From positions 5,551,001 to 5,615,000 of the forward strand of contig NZ_CP137573.1 in assembly GCF_033343995.1 (NCBI RefSeq): a DNA stretch of 64,000 nucleotides. Reading direction: 5' to 3'. The stretch's first letter is position 1; every line of letters starts with the position of its first letter. Under the pieces are notes generated by a model. It was given only the letters and a program-made list of their open reading frames with translations, was not told where the DNA came from and ran no database searches. The translations under genes and the position numbers were made by a program. The DNA comes from Streptomyces sp. HUAS YS2. GTDB taxonomy: Bacteria > Actinomycetota > Actinomycetes > Streptomycetales > Streptomycetaceae. This document shows positions 49,587 to 57,887 of the stretch, in pieces.

Positions 49587-50213
49587 TCAGTCGTGCCGGG
49601 GGCCGGGATCGGTCCCCGGCGACGTCAGGTCGATCAGCCGGCACACGGTCTCGATGTCGATCTTCACCTGCGCGATCGACGCCCGGCCGGACAGCCAGGT
49701 GATCAGTGCCGAGTGCCAGGTGTGCTCGATCACCCGGACCGCGGAGAGCTGTTGCGGGGTCGGGTGGTCGAGCCCCATCGCGTCCAGGATGATCTTGGTG
49801 GTCTGCCGCGACACCGTGTCCACCTCGGGGCTCACGCTCCGGTCCGCGAAGGTCAGCGCCCGCACCATCGCGTCCGCCAGGTGCGGTTCGCGCTGGAGCG
49901 CGCGGAACGCCCGCATCAGCGTCTCGGCGACCCGCTGCGCCGCGTCGTCGCCCGCCGGGGGCCGCTTGCGCAGGGTGGTGTGCAGGCCCTCCAGCTGGTC
50001 CTGCATCGTCGCGACCAGCAGGTGGATCTTGGAAGGGAAGTAGCGGTACAGCGTGCCGAGCGCGACCCCGGCCGCGTCGGCGACCTCGCGCATCTGTACG
50101 GCGTCGAAGCCGCCCCGGCTCGCCAGCTGGGCACTGGCGTGGAGGATGCGGCGGCGGCGGGCCTCCTGGCGTTCCGTCAGGGGCGGCGACGCTGGTCTGT
50201 CTTCCGCGGTCAT
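49587..50213 (-). CDS. kstR: TetR-family steroid regulator, KstR-like
   Basis: 208 residues. The HTH region reads RRILHASAQLASRGGFDAVQ, MREVADAAGVALGTLYRYF, PSKIHLLVATM, nearly the same as mycobacterial KstR. The effector domain includes HLADAMVRALTFAD and VRVIEHTWHSALITWLSGRAS, also in the KstR order. KstR represses cholesterol-catabolic genes and is relieved by a steroid CoA-thioester. An exact match to the KstR consensus lies 140 bases upstream. Matching boxes stand before the P450 and thiolase genes. Confidence 0.85.
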   Translation of the reverse strand: MTAEDRPASPPLTERQEARRRRILHASAQLASRGGFDAVQMREVADAAGVALGTLYRYFPSKIHLLVATMQDQLEGLHTTLRKRPPAGDDAAQRVAETLMRAFRALQREPHLADAMVRALTFADRSVSPEVDTVSRQTTKIILDAMGLDHPTPQQLSAVRVIEHTWHSALITWLSGRASIAQVKIDIETVCRLIDLTSPGTDPGPRHD

Positions 50214-50352
50214 GGGTCCCGTTCCGTGGCGTTGGTTCGCGCCAGTATGGCGGGGCGTCGCGCCGTGGCGCGAATCACCTGCTCCGGCTCTCACAGTGGC
50301 GCTACCTGCCGGTAGATTCGATGCTTCTTGAAGGATCAAGAACGATCAAGTC

Positions 50353-50366
50353 TGTAACTTGTTCTA
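50353..50366. promoter_or_regulatory. KstR box between kstR and the glycosyltransferase gene
   Basis: TGTAACTTGTTCTA fits TNNAACNNGTTNNA at every fixed position. It may autoregulate kstR and could also affect the divergent glycosyltransferase operon, whose start is 56 bases away. Confidence 0.7.
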
Positions 50367-50421
50367 GATTAGCGCGAGCGGTTACGCTCCCGCGAAACGC
50401 AAGCCGAACAGGGGGCCGCCA

Positions 50422-51753
50422 GTGACCGCCGAGGCCGTAGAGGCAGGCCCCCTCGCGGGTGCCCATGACGGTGACCGTCCGTTGCGGATCGCTCTCCTCA
50501 CGTACAAGGGGAACCCGTTCTGTGGTGGTCAGGGCGTCTACGTCCGGCACATCTCACGCGAGCTGGCCCGGCTCGGCCACAGCGTCGAGGTCATCGGCTC
50601 GCAGCCGTACCCGGTTCTGGACGAGGGCGAGGACCTCGCCGGCCTCCGGCTGACCGAGCTGGCCAGCCTCGACCTGTACCGGCAGCCCGACCCCTTCCGC
50701 ACGCCGAAGCGCGAGGAGTACCGGGACTGGGTCGACGCGCTCGAGGTCGCGACGATGTGGACCGGCGGGTTCCCCGAGCCGCTCACCTTCTCCCTGCGGG
50801 CGCGGCGGCTGCTCGCCGCGCGCCGCGGTGCGTTCGACGTCGTGCACGACAACCAGACGCTCGGGTACGGACTGCTCGGCGGGCCTTCGGCCATCGGCGC
50901 GCCGCTCGTCACCACGATCCACCACCCGATCACCGTCGACCGGCAGCTGGAGCTGGACGCCGCCGACGGCTGGAAGCGGCGCGCGTCGGTCCGCCGCTGG
51001 TACGCGTTCACACGGATGCAGAAGCGGGTCGCCCGCCGGCTGCCGTCCGTGCTGACCGTCTCCGGCTCCTCCGAGCAGGAGATCGTCGAGCACCTCGGCG
51101 TACGGCCGGAGCGGATCCGCGTCGTGCACATCGGCGCGGACACCGATCTGTGGTCGCCCGACCCGTCGGTCGCGGAGGTGCCCGGCCGGATCGTCACCAC
51201 GTCCAGCGCGGACGTCCCGCTCAAGGGCCTGATCCATCTCGTCGAGGCGCTCGCGAAGCTGCGCACCGAGAACCCGGCCGCGCACCTCGTCGTCGTCGGC
51301 AAGCGCGCCGAGGACGGGCCGGTCGCCCAGGCGATCGAGCGGTACGGGCTGGAGGACGCGGTCCGGTTCGTGAAGGGCATCTCGGACGCGGAGCTGGTCG
51401 ACCTCGTGCGGTCGGCGCAGGTGTCGTGCGTGCCGTCGCTGTACGAGGGGTTCTCGTTGCCGGCCGCGGAGGCGATGGCGACCGGGACGGCGCTCGTCGC
51501 CACGACCGGTGGGGCGATTCCGGAGGTCGCCGGGCCCGACGGGGAGACGTGCCTCGCGGTGCCGCCCGGCGACGCGGGGGCGCTTGCCGCGGCGCTTGGG
51601 CGGATGCTCGGTGACGGTGAGCTGCGCGCTCGGCTCGGTTCGGCCGGCCGGGCCCGCGTGCTCGAACGGTTCACCTGGGCGCGGGCCGCCCAGGGGACCG
51701 CGGAGCTGTACCGCGAGGCCATCGCCCGGCAAGGCGCCGGGGTGCGCCGGTGA
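50422..51753 (+). CDS. GT4-family glycosyltransferase
   Basis: 443 residues with a GT-B fold. N-terminal NPFCGGQGVYVRHISRELA binds acceptor; the donor site has VVVGKRAEDGP and the E-x7-E element CVPSLYEGFSLPAAEAMATG. Starts at GTG 50422. It heads an operon with a methyltransferase and a toroid protein. Homologues in mycobacteria (I recall Rv0225) lie beside an aldehyde dehydrogenase and a methyltransferase, as here. Product is probably a glycolipid or methylated polysaccharide, not known. Confidence 0.9.
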   Translation: MTAEAVEAGPLAGAHDGDRPLRIALLTYKGNPFCGGQGVYVRHISRELARLGHSVEVIGSQPYPVLDEGEDLAGLRLTELASLDLYRQPDPFRTPKREEYRDWVDALEVATMWTGGFPEPLTFSLRARRLLAARRGAFDVVHDNQTLGYGLLGGPSAIGAPLVTTIHHPITVDRQLELDAADGWKRRASVRRWYAFTRMQKRVARRLPSVLTVSGSSEQEIVEHLGVRPERIRVVHIGADTDLWSPDPSVAEVPGRIVTTSSADVPLKGLIHLVEALAKLRTENPAAHLVVVGKRAEDGPVAQAIERYGLEDAVRFVKGISDAELVDLVRSAQVSCVPSLYEGFSLPAAEAMATGTALVATTGGAIPEVAGPDGETCLAVPPGDAGALAAALGRMLGDGELRARLGSAGRARVLERFTWARAAQGTAELYREAIARQGAGVRR

Positions 51754-51800
51754 CGCCTCGCCGCCGTCGCCGGGTGCGGCCCGGTGGTCGGTTTGTGCCC

Positions 51801-51845
51801 ACCCTCCCCCAAGCTCTCGGCTCCGCTCGAGCAGGGGGTGCCCCC
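51801..51845. repeat. Streptomyces intergenic palindromic repeat
   Basis: CCTCCCCC, then AGCTCTCGGCTCCGCTCGAG, then CAGGGGGTG forms an imperfect palindrome with CCCCC/GGGGG outer and GCTC/GAGC inner arms. I recognise this as a very common interspersed streptomycete repeat. It separates the glycosyltransferase and methyltransferase genes. Confidence 0.75.
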
Positions 51846-51928
51846 ATCGCCCTGCGGAACGCCTGCCCACAAACCACTGGCGGGCCCCCCGCCACAACCC
51901 TCGTAACCAGTGAAAGCAGGACGTCCTC

Positions 51929-52660
51929 GTGCTGACCGTCGACTTCACCCGATTTCCGCTTGCTCCCGGCGACCGTGTGCTCGACCTGGGCTGCGGCGCG
52001 GGCCGGCATGCCTTCGAGTGCTACCGGCGCGGCGCCCAGGTGGTGGCCCTCGACCAGAACGGCGAGGAGATCCGCGAGGTCGCCAAGTGGTTCGCGGCCA
52101 TGAAGGAGGCCGGCGAGGCGCCGGCCGGTGCGACCGCCACCGCGATGGAGGGCGACGCGCTCAACCTGCCGTTCCCGGACGAGTCCTTCGACGTCGTGAT
52201 CATCTCCGAGGTCATGGAGCACATCCCGGACGACAAGGGCGTCCTCGCCGAGATGGTCCGGGTCCTCCGCCCCGGCGGCCGGATCGCGATCACCGTCCCG
52301 CGCTACGGCCCCGAGAAGGTCTGCTGGGCGCTGTCGGACGAGTACCACGAGGTCGAGGGCGGCCACATCCGCATCTACAAGGCGGACGAGCTGCTCGGCA
52401 AGATCCGCCAGGCCGGCCTGCGGCCGTACGGCAGTCACCACGCGCACGCCCTGCACTCGCCGTACTGGTGGCTGAAGTGCGCGTTCGGCGTGGACAACGA
52501 CAAGGCGCTGCCGGTCCGCGCGTACCACAAGCTCCTGGTCTGGGACATCATGAAGAAGCCCGCCCTGACCCGGGTCACCGAGCAACTGCTCAACCCGGTC
52601 GTCGGCAAGAGCTTCGTGGTCTACGCGACCAAGCCGCACCTGCCCAAGGCCGACGCGTGA
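51929..52660 (+). CDS. SAM-dependent methyltransferase (Methyltransf_11 type)
   Basis: 243 residues from GTG 51929. Motif I VLDLGCGAGRHAFECY (about 18-33), acidic VVALDQNG, then MEGDALNLPFPDESFD and VLRPGGRIAITVPRYG. The second half has aromatic patches HSPYWWLKCAFG typical of the mycobacterial Rv0224c-like group. Its stop overlaps the next start (GTGA). It probably methylates a sugar or lipid made by the glycosyltransferase upstream. Confidence 0.9.
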   Translation: MLTVDFTRFPLAPGDRVLDLGCGAGRHAFECYRRGAQVVALDQNGEEIREVAKWFAAMKEAGEAPAGATATAMEGDALNLPFPDESFDVVIISEVMEHIPDDKGVLAEMVRVLRPGGRIAITVPRYGPEKVCWALSDEYHEVEGGHIRIYKADELLGKIRQAGLRPYGSHHAHALHSPYWWLKCAFGVDNDKALPVRAYHKLLVWDIMKKPALTRVTEQLLNPVVGKSFVVYATKPHLPKADA

Positions 52661-53730
52661 CCTCTCCCGAGCGGATCGCCGAGCATCTCGTCCTGCCCGG
52701 CGTCCTCACCGCCGAGCAGGCCGCCGAGACCGTCGCCGGGATACTCGCCGTCCAGCGCGAGGACGGCGCGATCCCGTGGTTCCGCGGTCACCACCTCGAC
52801 CCCTGGGACCACACCGAGGCCGCCATGGCGCTGGACACGGCCGGCGAGCACGCCGCCGCGGCCCGCGCCTACGAGTGGCTGGCCCGGCACCAGAACGCCG
52901 ACGGCTCCTGGTACGCGGCCTACCACGACGGCGACCCGGACGACGTCACGGACCGGGGCCGCGAGTCCAACTTCGTCGCGTACCTCGCCGTCGGCGTCTG
53001 GCACCACTACCTCGCCACCGGCGACGACGGCTTCCTCGACCGGATGTGGCCGGCCGTCTACGCCTCGACCGAGTTCGTGCTCGCCCTCCAGCAGCCCGGC
53101 GGACAGATCGGCTGGAAGCGCGAGGCCGACGGCACGCCCGTCACCGACGCGCTGCTGACCGGCAGTTCCTCCATCCACCAGGCGCTGCGCTGCGCCCTCG
53201 CGATCGCCGAGGCGCGCGAGGAGCCGCAGCCGGACTGGGAGCTCGCCACCGGGGCGCTCGGGCACGCGATCCGGCAGCACCCCCAGCGGTTCCTCGACAA
53301 GTCCCGCTACTCCATGGACTGGTACTACCCGGTCCTCGGCGGTGCGGTGACCGGCCCGCAGGCCAAGGCGCGCATCGACGCGCACTGGGACGACTTCGTG
53401 GTCCCCGGCCTCGGGGTCCGCTGCGTGCTGCCCAACCCCTGGGTCACCGGCGGCGAGAGCTGCGAACTCGCGCTCACGCTCTGGGCGATGGGGGAGTCCG
53501 ACCGGGCCCTGGAGATCCTGCAGTCCATCCAGCACCTGCGCGCCGAGGGCGGCATGTACTGGACGGGGTACGTGTTCGAGGGCGACCGCGCGGTCTGGCC
53601 CGAGGAGCTCACCACCTGGACCGCCGGCTCCCTGCTGCTCGCGGTCGCGGCGCTCGGCGGCGACGAGGCGACGGTGGCGGTTTTCGGCGGGGACAGGCTG
53701 CCCCGCGGCCTGGAGCCGGACTGCTGCTGA
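52657..53730 (+). CDS. Alpha/alpha-toroid protein, often annotated prenyltransferase
   Basis: 357 residues from the GTG overlapping the methyltransferase stop. Helical repeats DGAIPWFRGHHLDPWDHTEA, HQNADGSWYAAYHDGD, SIHQALRCALAIA, KSRYSMDWYYPVLGGA, GESCELALTLWAMG line up as an (alpha/alpha)6 barrel. Trp, Asp and Glu lie at the expected pocket positions. No prenyl-diphosphate or cyclase Asp motif is seen, so a glycan-processing or glycan-binding role alongside the GT4 enzyme is more likely. No signal peptide. Confidence 0.78.
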   Translation: MTSPERIAEHLVLPGVLTAEQAAETVAGILAVQREDGAIPWFRGHHLDPWDHTEAAMALDTAGEHAAAARAYEWLARHQNADGSWYAAYHDGDPDDVTDRGRESNFVAYLAVGVWHHYLATGDDGFLDRMWPAVYASTEFVLALQQPGGQIGWKREADGTPVTDALLTGSSSIHQALRCALAIAEAREEPQPDWELATGALGHAIRQHPQRFLDKSRYSMDWYYPVLGGAVTGPQAKARIDAHWDDFVVPGLGVRCVLPNPWVTGGESCELALTLWAMGESDRALEILQSIQHLRAEGGMYWTGYVFEGDRAVWPEELTTWTAGSLLLAVAALGGDEATVAVFGGDRLPRGLEPDCC

Positions 53731-53731
53731 G

Positions 53732-53811
53732 CCGTCACATTCGCGCTCTGAACCGTCACATTCGAGCTCTAATATGTGCGCGTTCATGAGTGGCATGAAC
53801 ATGCGCATGTT
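53732..53811 (+). promoter_or_regulatory. Direct repeats and palindromes upstream of the HTH-DUF2690 gene
   Basis: CCGTCACATTCGNGCTCT occurs at 53732-53749 and 53753-53770 (21-bp period). Then TTCATG/CATGAA (53783-53799) and the perfect palindrome AACATGCGCATGTT (53798-53811) overlap, 18 bases before the GTG start. Confidence 0.6.
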
Positions 53812-53828
53812 GCGGGAGAACAGAGTCA

Positions 53829-54668
53829 GTGGACCGTCAAGGTTCTGTCAGTGGTAGATCCACGGCCCCGGCCGAGGAGTTGGCGGGCGAACTGCTCGCC
53901 CTGAAGAAGGCGTCCGGGCTGAGCTTCGCCCAGCTCGGCGAGAGGACCCACTACGCGAAGTCGTCGTGGGAGCGGTGGGTCAACGGGAAGCAGTTCCCGC
54001 CGCGGGCCGCCGTGGAGGGCATCGCCCGGGCCTGCGAGCAGGACCCGGCGGCGCTGCTCGCCCTCTGGGACCGGGCGGAGGGGGAGCGGACGTCGGAGGG
54101 CGAGGCCGGCGAAGACGCCCAGGACGCGGCCGACGTGGCGGTCGAGCCCGTGCGGCCCGGGCGCCGCCGGGCCCTGTGGCTCTCGGTCGTGCTCGGAGTC
54201 CTCCTGGCGGCGGGCGCCGTTGTCGTCGCCTACACCGCCTTCGCGTCCGACGACGAGAAGCCGCGGACCCCGAAGCCGGCCGTGAAGGTCGCGGGCCCGG
54301 CTACCGGCTGCACCGGAACCGGGTGCGAGGGCCGGGACCCGAAGAAGATGAACTGCGGTGCCGACGCGGTCACCGTACGCACCGGCTCGATCCCCAAGGA
54401 CCTGGTGATCGAGCTCCGTTACAGCAAGGCGTGCCAGGCGGCGTGGGGACGGATCTCCTTCGCGCAGATCGGCGCCACCGTCGTCGTCAACAACTCCGAC
54501 GGCGCCGCGCAGGCCGATGTCGTGCACTACGACCGGGACGTCTACACGCCGCTGATCGCGGCCCCCGACGACGGCTCGGTGTGGGTCTGCGCGGCCCTGC
54601 CGAAGGTCGGCGACAAGGAAGGACCGCGCAGCTGCACGGGCCGGTTCATCCCTAGCGAGGAGAAGTAG
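53829..54668 (+). CDS. Membrane-bound helix-turn-helix protein with DUF2690 domain
   Basis: 279 residues. Cytoplasmic N terminus: an XRE-like HTH (LKKASGLSFAQLGERTHYAKSSWERWVNG). One transmembrane helix at about 118-140 (ALWLSVVLGVLLAAGAVVVAY). Outside, a Cys-bearing DUF2690 domain (GCTGTGCEGRDP, MNCGADAVTVRTG, SKACQAAWGRI). A DNA-binding head on a membrane sensor suggests direct signal transfer across the membrane. The palindromes just upstream may be its own operator. The 3' end overlaps the next convergent gene by 17 bases. Confidence 0.88.
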   Translation: MDRQGSVSGRSTAPAEELAGELLALKKASGLSFAQLGERTHYAKSSWERWVNGKQFPPRAAVEGIARACEQDPAALLALWDRAEGERTSEGEAGEDAQDAADVAVEPVRPGRRRALWLSVVLGVLLAAGAVVVAYTAFASDDEKPRTPKPAVKVAGPATGCTGTGCEGRDPKKMNCGADAVTVRTGSIPKDLVIELRYSKACQAAWGRISFAQIGATVVVNNSDGAAQADVVHYDRDVYTPLIAAPDDGSVWVCAALPKVGDKEGPRSCTGRFIPSEEK

Positions 54669-55569
54669 GGCCCAGGACCTCGCGAGAGGTCTTGTCCTGA
54701 CGGGCGAGCAACGCCGTCCAGTCCTTGGTGACGGCCGGGTTCCGGTCGAGCCACCGCTGCTGGACGGCGGCGAGCCGTGTGTAGGCGGTGTCCAGGTAGC
54801 CGGTGTCGTGCTTGCAGCTCAGGTCCGCGTTGAGGACGGGATTGCCCCGCCGGGCCTGGTCGTCACGGAGTGACATCAGAAGCTGTTGCGGGTCGCGCTG
54901 CCCGGCGAACCCGTGGCGCTTCATGCACTGTTGCCAGCGCGTGGTCGCGCTCTTGAAGGATGTGTCCTTCTCCAGGTCGGCCCGCGCCTGCTCCTGTGCC
55001 TCGAAGAGCATGATCCGCACCTGGAGCCAGCGCATCCGGCCGTCGCCGAGGATCCGCGTCTCGGCCTCGGCGAGACATCCGTTGCCGGGCCGGGACACCT
55101 TCATGCCCTGCACGCCCTTGGCCGTGACGCGCTTGTCCTTGTCGCCGAACAGCGCCTTCCCGTACGCCGCGGTGGTCTCCGGGCTGCCGGGCTTCGGCGG
55201 CTTCTCGGCCACCGGCGGGGCGGCGCGGGGCGGCAAGGAGGACTCCAGGCCGAACAGCTGCGGCCGCTGGTCCTCGCCGGCCGTCCCCTTGTGCGCGACG
55301 GGGGCGTAGTGGAATCCGCGCTCGGCCATGCAGGCGATGGCGACCTGCCGCTGGGCCTCGGCGCTTCGCTCGTGGGTGTCCGTCCAGGTGAAGAGGCGGT
55401 CGGTGATCGGTGGCAGCGCGTGCAGCCGTGAGGTGGCGGCGACGGGCCGCTGGGGAGGCCGCGGTTCGCCCGACGAGGACAGCATGGTGCCGCCGACGAC
55501 GGCCGCTCCGCCGACGAGAGCGACGGCGACTGCGAGCGCGGCGCGGCGCGGGCGCGTGGTCCCGGACAT
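54652..55569 (-). CDS. Secreted or membrane-anchored protein, unknown function
   Basis: 305 residues from ATG 55569. An uncleaved-looking signal/anchor (RRAALAVAVALVGGAAVVGG) is followed by a Ser/Pro linker. The exported part is helical and charged with Cys at CMAERGF, GCLAEAE, QQCMKRHGFAG and LSCKHDTG, in two likely pairs. It matches a type of streptomycete exported protein of unknown role. It is convergent with the HTH-DUF2690 gene and shares the strand with the inhibitor gene upstream. Confidence 0.75.
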   Translation of the reverse strand: MSGTTRPRRAALAVAVALVGGAAVVGGTMLSSSGEPRPPQRPVAATSRLHALPPITDRLFTWTDTHERSAEAQRQVAIACMAERGFHYAPVAHKGTAGEDQRPQLFGLESSLPPRAAPPVAEKPPKPGSPETTAAYGKALFGDKDKRVTAKGVQGMKVSRPGNGCLAEAETRILGDGRMRWLQVRIMLFEAQEQARADLEKDTSFKSATTRWQQCMKRHGFAGQRDPQQLLMSLRDDQARRGNPVLNADLSCKHDTGYLDTAYTRLAAVQQRWLDRNPAVTKDWTALLARQDKTSREVLGPTSPR

Positions 55570-55658
55570 GGTGGCGTCCGCCTTTCTCTGGATCCTGGAC
55601 AGCGGGTGGGGCCCGGAACACCCCCGTGGCGCCGGGCCCCGATCGATTGCTTCGTCGA

Positions 55659-56114
55659 TCAGAAGCAGTGGATGGTCGTCGACGGGCGGAGCTTCATGGA
55701 GCTGGCCTGGTCCTCCTGCGTGAAGTCGGCCAGGTCGGCGCCCCACGCCTCACTGCCGGGGTTGACGCAGAACAGCAGCCCGCCGGCGTAGCCCGGGTCG
55801 CGGTACAGGTGGGTCTCGTAGCCGCCGGTGCTGGCGTTGCTGACGGACGACACGTTGTCGTCCACGGTCTGGCCGTAGCCGCCGGTGCCGGGGTTCGTGT
55901 TGAAGGTGTCGTTCCGGAAGTCGGCGTCGCTGTTGTAGTAGTCGTGCGAGGCGCTGTCGCCGATGTAGCCGCCCCAGTAGAGGCAGTGGTACCCCGGGTC
56001 GCACATGTAGTCCGCCGCGGCCGGGCCGGCGGTGGCGATGCCGCCGCCCACGAGGAGCGCGGTCGCGCCGACGAGGGCCGCGGCCCGCTTGCGGAGGGCA
56101 GTGCTCTTGCTCAT
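55659..56114 (-). CDS. Secreted peptidase inhibitor family I36-like protein
   Basis: 151 residues. Sec signal (LRKRAAALVGATALLVGGG, cleavage near PAAA) then a 115-residue domain. Its order is DYMCDPGYHCLYWGGYIG, NDTFNTNPGTGGYGQTVDD, NASTGGYETHLYRDPGYAGG, and the final IHCF. Beta/gamma-crystallin-like Gly/Tyr spacing and the Cys pairs match the I36 (SMI-type) inhibitors and relatives. It may inhibit an extracellular protease or act as a coat protein. Confidence 0.85.
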   Translation of the reverse strand: MSKSTALRKRAAALVGATALLVGGGIATAGPAAADYMCDPGYHCLYWGGYIGDSASHDYYNSDADFRNDTFNTNPGTGGYGQTVDDNVSSVSNASTGGYETHLYRDPGYAGGLLFCVNPGSEAWGADLADFTQEDQASSMKLRPSTTIHCF

Positions 56115-56227
56115 CCTCTGATCCACCTTCTTGTCGTGTGCGACCCGACGGGTCGCGCGCGCAGACAGGCTGACACCCGTCGCACCGCTGTGTATTGGAC
56201 AAAAACGCACCGCGCGGAGCCGCCCGT

Positions 56228-57085
56228 TCAGCCGGCCAGCCACGCGCTCGCCTCGCCCCTCGCCGCCAGGAAGCGGCCGGGCGGCATGCTCGTCATCGCC
56301 GTGAACTCGCGGCTGAGATGGGCCTGGTCGTAGAACCCGCAGGCGACCGCGACGTCGGTGGCCGTGGCGCCCGTGTCCAGCAGCCGGATCGCGCGGTTCA
56401 GCCGCAGGATGCGGGCCAGCCGCTTCGGGGTGAGGCCGATCTGTTCCCGGAAGCGGTTCTCCAGGTGCCGCAGGCTCCAGCCGGTCCTGGCGGCCAGCTC
56501 CCCGATCGGCAGGGCACCTCCCGTCCGGTCGAGCAGCCGCCACGCCTCCAGGACGGCGGGGGACGGCTCGTGGGACGGTTCGGCCTGGGCCGTCCAGCGC
56601 AGCAGGGCCTCGTCGAGCAGCGCGAACCGCTCCCGCCACCCCGGGGCCGCCTCAAGGGCCGCGCCGAGGTCCCGCACCCGGCCGCCCAGGACGTCGGCCG
56701 GATCGGTGACCGTGTCCGCGAGCTCCCCGAGGGAGGCGCCGAGGAGGCGGTACGCCGCCCAGGGCGCGAGGGACAGCTCCACCCCGTGGAGGTCGCCCTG
56801 ATGTCCGAGCACCCGGGCCCGGGTGTGCAGACCGGACACCACCGAGGTGTGCACCGGCGCCGGCGCCGGCGTCCCCGACGCCCTGCGGCCCGTCCGGCCG
56901 AGCCGCATCTCGCCGCCGAACCCGATGAGCAGCGACACCCTCCCGCTCGGCACCACCAGCCGCTCCTGCGGCAGGCCCGCCGTCGACCGGAATCCGCGGT
57001 ACGCGCCGATGCCCGACCGGAGTCGGGCATCGGGCTTCGCGATGAACCACTGGCAGCCACCGGCTGCGCACACACGACGTCTCAC
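56228..57085 (-). CDS. AraC-family transcriptional regulator
   Basis: 285 residues. The C-terminal double HTH has TGWSLRHLENRFREQIGLTP and VACGFYDQAHLSREFTAMTSM, with PPGRFL closing the second motif. The N-terminal 150 residues are a variable sensor domain. Divergent from a lipoprotein gene at 57333. Target genes and ligand are not evident. Confidence 0.9.
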   Translation of the reverse strand: MRRRVCAAGGCQWFIAKPDARLRSGIGAYRGFRSTAGLPQERLVVPSGRVSLLIGFGGEMRLGRTGRRASGTPAPAPVHTSVVSGLHTRARVLGHQGDLHGVELSLAPWAAYRLLGASLGELADTVTDPADVLGGRVRDLGAALEAAPGWRERFALLDEALLRWTAQAEPSHEPSPAVLEAWRLLDRTGGALPIGELAARTGWSLRHLENRFREQIGLTPKRLARILRLNRAIRLLDTGATATDVAVACGFYDQAHLSREFTAMTSMPPGRFLAARGEASAWLAG

Positions 57086-57332
57086 GCTCGCCCCCCTCGG
57101 CCCGGAACCGTCCCGGGCCGTCGTTCACGATCACTCTCGGAGGGAGTCGGACGGCGGGCCAGAGACGTCGGCGTCCCAGGGACGGAGAGGGATGTCCCAG
57201 GCCCCTGACCTGCGGTGACGCCAACAACGAGGGACGCGCGAACGGGGTGTGGAACCCGTTCGGAGTCGCCCGGGTGGCGCAACGGTGGGGGCGGGGCGAG
57301 GCTGACGCCACAGCTCCCAGGGAGGTTCCGCC

Positions 57333-57878
57333 GTGCCCCGTTCCGCCCCGATACGCCGCTCCGCCGCCGCGCTGCTCCTGTCCGGCACCCTGCTGGTGAC
57401 GACGACCGCGTGCGGGGGTGACGACGACCCGGCGGCGAGCGCCGCGGCGACGCCCAGCGCCTCGTTCGAGCAGCAGAAGCTGGCCAAGACCCGGTTCGTC
57501 GCCAACGCGGGCCTGGCGGCCGGCGCGACCTACCAGTGGATCGTCAAGCCGTACCGGGCGGGCAAGTTCAAGAAGGGCGCGGACGGCCAGAAGTTCGCGG
57601 TGGTGAAGGCGGGCCTGGCCGGCGCGTTCGCGTACAACCGGCTCAAGGCGGCGGTGAACAACGCCAAGGGCGACGCCCTGCTCTCCAAGGCCGTCGCCCC
57701 GCTCACCGCGGGCATCGAGTCGCTGAAGGACCTCGGCACGAAGCTCCGCACGGGCGAGGCGACCGAGGCGGACGTCGGCTCGCTCGAAGGCGTCATCAAC
57801 AACGTGAAGGACGCCGGGAAGAGCGCGGGCGCCCCGGTGACCGACAAGGTGCCGAGCCTCGCCCAACTCGGCGGCTGA
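57333..57878 (+). CDS. Lipoprotein, unknown function
   Basis: 181 residues from GTG 57333, with GGGAGG eleven bases upstream. A Sec signal (RRSAAALLLSGTLLVTTTAC) ends at Cys27. A short acidic/Ala linker precedes an all-helical domain (LAKTRFVANAGLAAGATYQW, FAYNRLKAAVNNAKGDALL). No known family is recognised. The 247-base gap before it contains GC hairpins but no clear operator. Confidence 0.75.
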   Translation: MPRSAPIRRSAAALLLSGTLLVTTTACGGDDDPAASAAATPSASFEQQKLAKTRFVANAGLAAGATYQWIVKPYRAGKFKKGADGQKFAVVKAGLAGAFAYNRLKAAVNNAKGDALLSKAVAPLTAGIESLKDLGTKLRTGEATEADVGSLEGVINNVKDAGKSAGAPVTDKVPSLAQLGG

Positions 57879-57887
57879 GGCAGGGCG

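Noticed and set aside
52657..53730. Prenyltransferase or terpene cyclase with an attached biosynthetic gene cluster
   Set aside because: No DxDD or prenyl-diphosphate motif and no terpene tailoring genes; the toroid fold alone does not support it.
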